Source: Vitis vinifera (Eukaryota; Streptophyta; Magnoliopsida; Vitales; Vitaceae). Taken from it: DNA of 64,000 nt. The notes beneath the pieces are model-generated. The model did not search any database. It was not told the origin of the DNA and saw nothing but the letters and a program-made list of their open reading frames with translations. Shown piece after piece: positions 60,401 through 64,000 of the stretch. The stretch lies in NCBI RefSeq assembly GCF_030704535.1, contig NC_081817.1, positions 2,433,001 to 2,497,000 of the forward strand, written 5' to 3'. Position 1 is the stretch's first letter; every line of letters starts with the position of its first letter. The translations under genes were made by a program, and so were the position numbers.

Positions 60401-63400
60401 GGTCTCCTCCCCCACAGTTCTCCTATCTACTATCTCCCTTTTCTTAGCATTCTTGCCCTTTGCAACTACAATCGCCCCCACATTCTCTAGAAACTCCATC
60501 GAGCTACCATTTACTAGAATCATTCTCAATGGACCCCTATCAACTATTGGGAACGCTACATTAAACTCCCTTTCTAGAAAACTTTGGTCTAATACCCTAT
60601 TCTCACAAAGAAAGAAGAAGAAGTCCTAATCCCCAAACTCCCCATTGAGTTTCTGATAATGTAAGAAGCAACATGGATTGTAACAATGCTTTTGCATCAA
60701 TGACAAAAACTCCCTATTTAAGTCGCCATCTTCGACAAATCACTCTCATTTAAAGGGTCCAAAGAGGCCTCAAAACCAAAAGTGTCCCAATCCACACAAC
60801 CCTCTTGTTTGAACCTAAATAGCCCAATCGACATTGCTTTTGGGTTTTAGGACAACCTTTTAACCTTGCCAATGGGTCTCCTAGCTGCTTCACTAATCCA
60901 TCCTTTCTTGTAATGGGCTTCCATCAAGCCCTCATATCTTGACCCCTCAAGCCCACCTACTGCCACATTGTGGGCCTCCTTTAAACCTACATTGCCCAAA
61001 CAAGCAAACCCACTAAAATTGCATACTCACCACTAACACCCTCCTCTCCCTCACTTGGCACACCTAGATGGGCCTTTTCAATGTTAGTAGAGACATCCGT
61101 TCCTTTCTCCTTTATTCTTAAGTTAAGAGGCGACATGACTTTTGCACCTTGCTGCATTGACAACAATTGGTTCTCCATGCTCTCTCCAACATGTGACACT
61201 AACTCACCTTCACCCTTAACCTCTAGCTAACCACTCCATGGGATTACTGGCGACAACCATGGTGGACGTTCTTAGCACAACTAGATTGCATAGCATGATG
61301 GACCCAACACTACTTACAATGATTTAGTTGTCGTCCTCTCTTCTTATCACTACTCCACCTATCTAACCAAAACTTGGTTTCAATCCCATTTCCAACAAAG
61401 ATGCTAGTGTTATATCATAACTCACTCCCCACTACTAATCGAATTCCATAGCCCCACTTCAAAAGTTTCTCCTACTTCTTTGGACGTCCAATCATCATTA
61501 CTTTCACCAAACTTACCAAGAATAACACGCTTCCATAGGCAATTGTGCTTGACAACAAACCTTCAAAACCATTTTCCTAGAAGGGCTTTGTTAAGAGTTG
61601 CACGATTTCTTAACGAAGGCCTTCCCAATTTCTTATCCTTACAAGTAGTTTCTCAAATAGGAGAACGGAGCATTTTATTATAATACAGTTGCATGATTGG
61701 GAATTAGAGGAGGTAGAAGTCTTGTTTGCGAGTTTGCATGAGCTTTCCATTTGTATGAACTCTAAATATAAGTTGGTGTGTTTGTTAACGAAGAATGAGG
61801 ATTTTTTTGGTTAAGTTTTTTTTTATACCTCTTTATCAAATAAGAGGGTGAAGCCGTTTCCATTTTGCACAATATGGAATTCTTGGGTGCCATTAAGGAT
61901 TAACTTCTTTACTTAGGAGGCAACTTGGGGCGGAATTCCAACTTTGGATCAACTCAAAAGGAAAAGTTGGAAGATTACTAGCATACGATGCATGTGCAAA
62001 GAAAAAGAAGAAATAGTTGACCATATTCTCTTTCATTGTTCAAAATCAAACTTTTTGTGGCAATTGATTTATGCTCTTTTTGGTGGTGCAATTGGTGATG
62101 CACTCTTTAGTTAGGGGTGCTATTGTGAGCTGGTGCGGGTCTTTTGCAAGAAAGAAGAGGAAAAAAAAAAGGCTTGGAAGGCTGTTTGGTTGTGTTTGTT
62201 TTGGACTATTTGGTGGGAGAGAACTAAGAGAGCTTTTGAAAATTGTGAAAATGTGGACCAGGCAATTAAATATTCCTTCTTATATCTCTTTTGGGATTGG
62301 GTTGGAGTGTCTATTAGGAATTGTTCCTTGTCAATGTTGGATTTTGTAGAGTGGTTAGGCTCTAAGTAAGGCATGATAGCTGTTTTTTGTGCCTTTATGC
62401 CATTTTTATTTGCCTTTTGACTTCTTTGCATACATTGTGTATACATTCTTGTTTTTTCTTTTGTTGATAATACAATCATTACTTATGTATCAAAAAAAAA
62501 AAAAAAAGGTTTCCCACTTCATAAAAGCCATCTTTTTGCCTTATTCCCCCATAGAAAGTCTCTTAGAATTTTTTTCAAATTGATTTTTCACTTCCTTAGG
62601 AATGACAAATAGAAACATTTAATAAATTGGCAGTTTGCTAAGGCTACTCTCAATAAGGTAAGCTATTCATCTTTGGGCAGATGATGCTTCTTCCAAGAGG
62701 CCATTCTCCTATCAAATCTCTTCACCACATTCCAAACAACTTAAGAACAAAGTCCCACCTCTCATTATCAACTACCTCCCCACTGGAATGAGTTCACTCC
62801 TCTGCAAATTAACTTTCATACTAAAGATCCTTTCAGAGTAAAGTTAAATAAACAAGTTGACCCACACTTGCTTCACAAATATGAGTATCATCTGCAAGAA
62901 GTGGTGATGGACTTGTATATCCACTCTCCCTCTACCCCCAACTTTGAAGCCTTTGATTAACCCTTTTTGAGCTGTCTTGGATGCTAGGTAACTAAAGCTT
63001 CCATGACAAGCAAAAAATAGATAACCAAGAGGGAGGATTCCCTTGTCTTAACCCCTGGAACTTTGGAAAAATCTGTTGGGGTCCCATTAACCAAAATGGG
63101 GAAGTTAATGATAGAAATGCAGAATCTCATCCACATCGTCTGTTACTGTCTTGTACTCATCTCGTCTTATCCAAAATTGATAGCAAGAAGTCGTAATTGA
63201 CATGGTTGTAGGCCTTCTCAATATATAGCATACAAGCCACTCCATCTCTTAGGCTCTTTTTTCTAGATTCAATAGAGTCATTTGGAATTATAATTGCATC
63301 TAGAATCAGAATTTCATTTAGAATCTATCTACCCTCTACAAAAGCATTTTGAGCCTTTGAAATTACCTTCCTAATGACCTCCTCAATTTATTCATCAATA

Positions 63401-64000
63401 ATTTAGCTAGAAGTTTGTAAAGACCTCCCATTAAACTAATTAATCTGAAGTTCTTTATATCTTTAGCCTTTGCTTTCTTAGGCAATTAGATAGTAGAGGT
63501 GACATTTAGACTTCTCATAAGTAGGCCCCGCTCATGAAACTCCTGCAGAAACCCCATGGCCTCCCTTCTTACTATGACCCAATTGCACTGCCAAAAGGCT
63601 TTCAAGAAACCATCTGGACCTTAGCCTTGTCCCACCATGTCCACCCCCCTCCATATAGATGGGGCCACCAATGCTACCTCCTCTCCTAATATGAGGATCT
63701 ATAAATGAAGTCTGTTTCCTGCCCCCCTCTTCCCTGGGGGAAAAAGAAAGTGGGAAAACCAGTTTCATTTTACATAAAACAGAGAAAAATGCGGAGTCCT
63801 TAGAGAAGCTTTTGTTGCTTGAAAACAACTTAATAGGAAAGTGTTGAAGGTGGTGCATTCTCTGTGATTTATTTGGAGTTATGTTGTATTGCATTCATTC
63901 CACTTATAGAATTGGTTTTGATTTGTGAACTGGTTGTGAATCCAAGTTTATCATCAATAACTGTGTTTTTTGTTTTCCTTTTTGCAGCTTGCTTCTACTA
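47186..64000 (+). CDS. ABCB20: ABC transporter B family, ABCB6/ABCB20 type (5' part, continues beyond window)
   Basis: Exon 1 is 47186-47557 (124 aa): [20 protein letters not shown], an acidic and proline-rich N-terminal region, [20 protein letters not shown] and the first membrane segment ([20 protein letters not shown]), ending ELFRRSTE in phase 0 at |GTAGGT. Exon 2 starts at 63988 after TTTGCAG and reads LAST before the window ends. This matches the family continuation after the first membrane segment. The intron is therefore 47558-63987 (16,430 bp). ABCB6 and ABCB20 of Arabidopsis are plasma-membrane full-size transporters linked to auxin export; ABCB6 or ABCB20 cannot be told apart from exon 1 alone. 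The in-frame GTG at 47180 is not the start. Confidence 0.9.
48401..48469. repeat. (CT)n(AT)n compound microsatellite
   Basis: CT repeats from 48401 to 48428 run into AT repeats to 48469, directly 5' of a tRNA-like SINE candidate inside the ABCB intron. Confidence 0.9.
48471..48580 (+). mobile_element. tRNA-derived SINE candidate
   Basis: A box-A-like TTAGCTCAAGTGG (48481-48493) and a box-B-like GGGTTTAAGTCTC (48527-48539) are spaced as in tRNA-related RNA polymerase III promoters. The head reads CCCTTGAGGC and an A-rich, AT-rich tail follows (TATAAAAAGAAAAC). No clear target-site duplication is seen because both sides are AT-rich. It could be a SINE fragment or a decayed tRNA-related sequence. 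Confidence 0.55.
48600..49258 (-). mobile_element. Decayed L1-type LINE, 3' part
   Basis: On the - strand two pieces align to the younger LINE in this intron. The piece at 49165-49258 reads [20 protein letters not shown] and RDFL (post-RT region). The piece at about 48850-49075 reads [20 protein letters not shown], then [10 protein letters not shown] (end of ORF2). The segment between them is lost. The 3' end near 48600-48650 resembles the 3' UTR of the younger copy (CATAGGATGTGCACACAAAG). Confidence 0.7.
49259..52466 (+). mobile_element. L1-type LINE, 5'- and 3'-truncated, inactive
   Basis: It starts within ORF1 ([20 protein letters not shown]), whose end overlaps the ORF2 start as ATGA at 49497-49500. 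ORF2 has endonuclease, reverse transcriptase and downstream segments. It ends abruptly after [13 protein letters not shown], where a - strand LINE begins. No poly(A) tail is present. It directly abuts the - strand fragment at its left. Confidence 0.85.
49497..52466 (+). pseudogene. LINE ORF2 (endonuclease-RT), broken
   Basis: The apurinic-type endonuclease is at 49497-50200, with [36 protein letters not shown] and RPVSDHFPI. The reverse transcriptase is at about 50850-51700, with [31 protein letters not shown] and [10 protein letters not shown] (51552-51581). The segment [20 protein letters not shown] follows. The frame is interrupted by stops near 50144 and 50286, by shifts near 50460 and 51465, and by stops near 51741 and 52128. 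The catalytic Asp pair (FADD) is still present. The copy cannot move by itself. Confidence 0.85.
52467..53570 (-). mobile_element. Old decayed LINE (A), 3'-proximal part
   Basis: On the - strand the RT region is recognisable: ALGLNGF near 53240, then [20 protein letters not shown] and [18 protein letters not shown] (52930-53060), and [12 protein letters not shown] at about 52480-52515. Many stops and shifts are present. At its right end it is split by the young LINE; its other half resumes at 59186. The 20-bp target duplicate TTCTATAAGGGCCCATTTTT is at 53551-53570. Confidence 0.8.
53688..57348 (-). pseudogene. Young LINE ORF2: endonuclease, RT and zf-RVT, one frameshift
   Basis: It starts at ATG 57348 ([18 protein letters not shown]). 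The endonuclease motifs are [21 protein letters not shown] and [10 protein letters not shown]. The RT carries [54 protein letters not shown] and [10 protein letters not shown] (about 55245-55280). The C-terminal end holds [18 protein letters not shown], a CCHC zinc-binding RVT domain. A 13-bp tandem duplication (CAAAAATCTTTTG) near 55860-55885 shifts the frame between two long open parts of 507 and 735 aa. No other break was noticed. Confidence 0.9.
57345..59185 (-). pseudogene. Young LINE ORF1 (DUF4283-like RNA-binding protein), one frameshift
   Basis: The first part (to 58274) shows [37 protein letters not shown] and [20 protein letters not shown], the pattern of plant LINE ORF1 proteins with DUF4283. 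The second part (58298-57345) is in another frame and ends [38 protein letters not shown] and a TGA that overlaps the ORF2 ATG as ATGA. The first in-element Met is at 59176; an ATG at 59215 lies in the flanking older LINE. Confidence 0.8.
59186..61320 (-). mobile_element. Old decayed LINE (A), 5'-proximal part
   Basis: This continues the element interrupted at 53570. From right to left it holds ORF1 remnants (about 60987-61230), the endonuclease ([33 protein letters not shown]; 59800-60150) and the linker up to the insertion site (KKWALIE-like). Several stops and shifts. The right boundary against the next - strand LINE is approximate. Confidence 0.75.
61321..61655 (-). mobile_element. Old LINE (C), post-RT fragment
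   Basis: The - strand reads [29 protein letters not shown], then [18 protein letters not shown] and, in a shifted frame, [14 protein letters not shown]. These match the part of LINE ORF2 after the RT. It is separated from its upstream part by a + strand insertion. Confidence 0.7.
61656..62508 (+). mobile_element. 5'-truncated LINE insertion with poly(A)
   Basis: Only the 3' end of ORF2 is present: [37 protein letters not shown] (zinc-binding RVT end) and [20 protein letters not shown], then a 3' UTR ending TATGTATC and a run of about 16 A at 62492-62507. An imperfect 8-bp duplicate flanks it (GTTTCTCA at 61648-61655, GTTTCCCA at 62509-62516), and it interrupts LINE C. Confidence 0.75.
62509..63680 (-). 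mobile_element. Old LINE (C), RT part
   Basis: On the - strand it begins with a [15 protein letters not shown]-like segment near 63590-63640. It continues through the RT core (a [14 protein letters not shown]-like stretch at about 63320-63360 and a [15 protein letters not shown]-like one near 63190-63230) and ends [13 protein letters not shown] then KMAFMKWE at 62510-62570. It is multiply broken. The right edge is approximate. Confidence 0.72.
63681..63987 (+). other. Last part of the ABCB intron
   Basis: Apart from the acceptor and its T-rich tract (63966-63987, ending TTTGCAG), no feature was recognised. Confidence 0.6.

Noticed and set aside
49020-63700. Possible independent host genes inside the ABCB intron
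   Set aside because: Every long frame there carries LINE endonuclease, RT, zinc-knuckle or ORF1 features, or is the antisense of one.

Overview
The window is nuclear DNA of a woody eudicot, most consistent with grapevine (Vitis). The basis is spliceosomal GT-AG introns, AT-rich intergenic DNA, a large tandem DUF674 cluster, plant-type L1 LINEs and recognisable plant host genes. The species is an inference. No prokaryotic, organellar or virus-derived element was recognised.

Region 1, about 1-34,150: a head-to-tail array of seven units of 4.3-4.9 kb, with the last bases of an eighth copy at the left edge and a truncated copy at the right. Each unit holds three DUF674 pieces on the + strand. 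Locus A is a two-exon gene for only the C-terminal half of a DUF674 module. Locus P is a frameshifted N-terminal fragment. Locus B is a three-exon gene for a compact protein of about 164-185 aa with an N- and a C-terminal half. B is open in all seven units; A is disrupted in units 5 and 7. Constant distances between landmarks show higher-order duplication (about 9.56 and 19.08 kb), and units 5 and 6 are mosaics that switch parent near locus A.

Region 2, 34.6-44.4 kb: three ordinary host genes whose spliced frames close exactly. They are a GT14 (Branch-domain) glycosyltransferase (+, 4 exons, 399 aa), ribosomal protein uL23/RPL23A (+, 3 coding exons plus a leader intron, 155 aa) and the thylakoid-lumen PsbP-like protein PPL1 (-, 8 exons, 238 aa). 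RPL23A and PPL1 are convergent.

Region 3, 44.4-64 kb: exon 1 of an ABCB6/ABCB20-type ABC transporter, divergent from PPL1, followed by a 16,430-bp intron whose acceptor and first 13 bases of exon 2 are the last bases of the window. The intron carries a CT/AT microsatellite, a tRNA-like SINE candidate and a nest of L1-type LINE copies on both strands. The youngest is a 5.6-kb LINE flanked by a 20-bp target-site duplication and inserted into an older, decayed LINE.

No new molecular system is demonstrated. The most informative structure is the DUF674 array, with its split modules, mosaic units and repeated promoter-like leaders.
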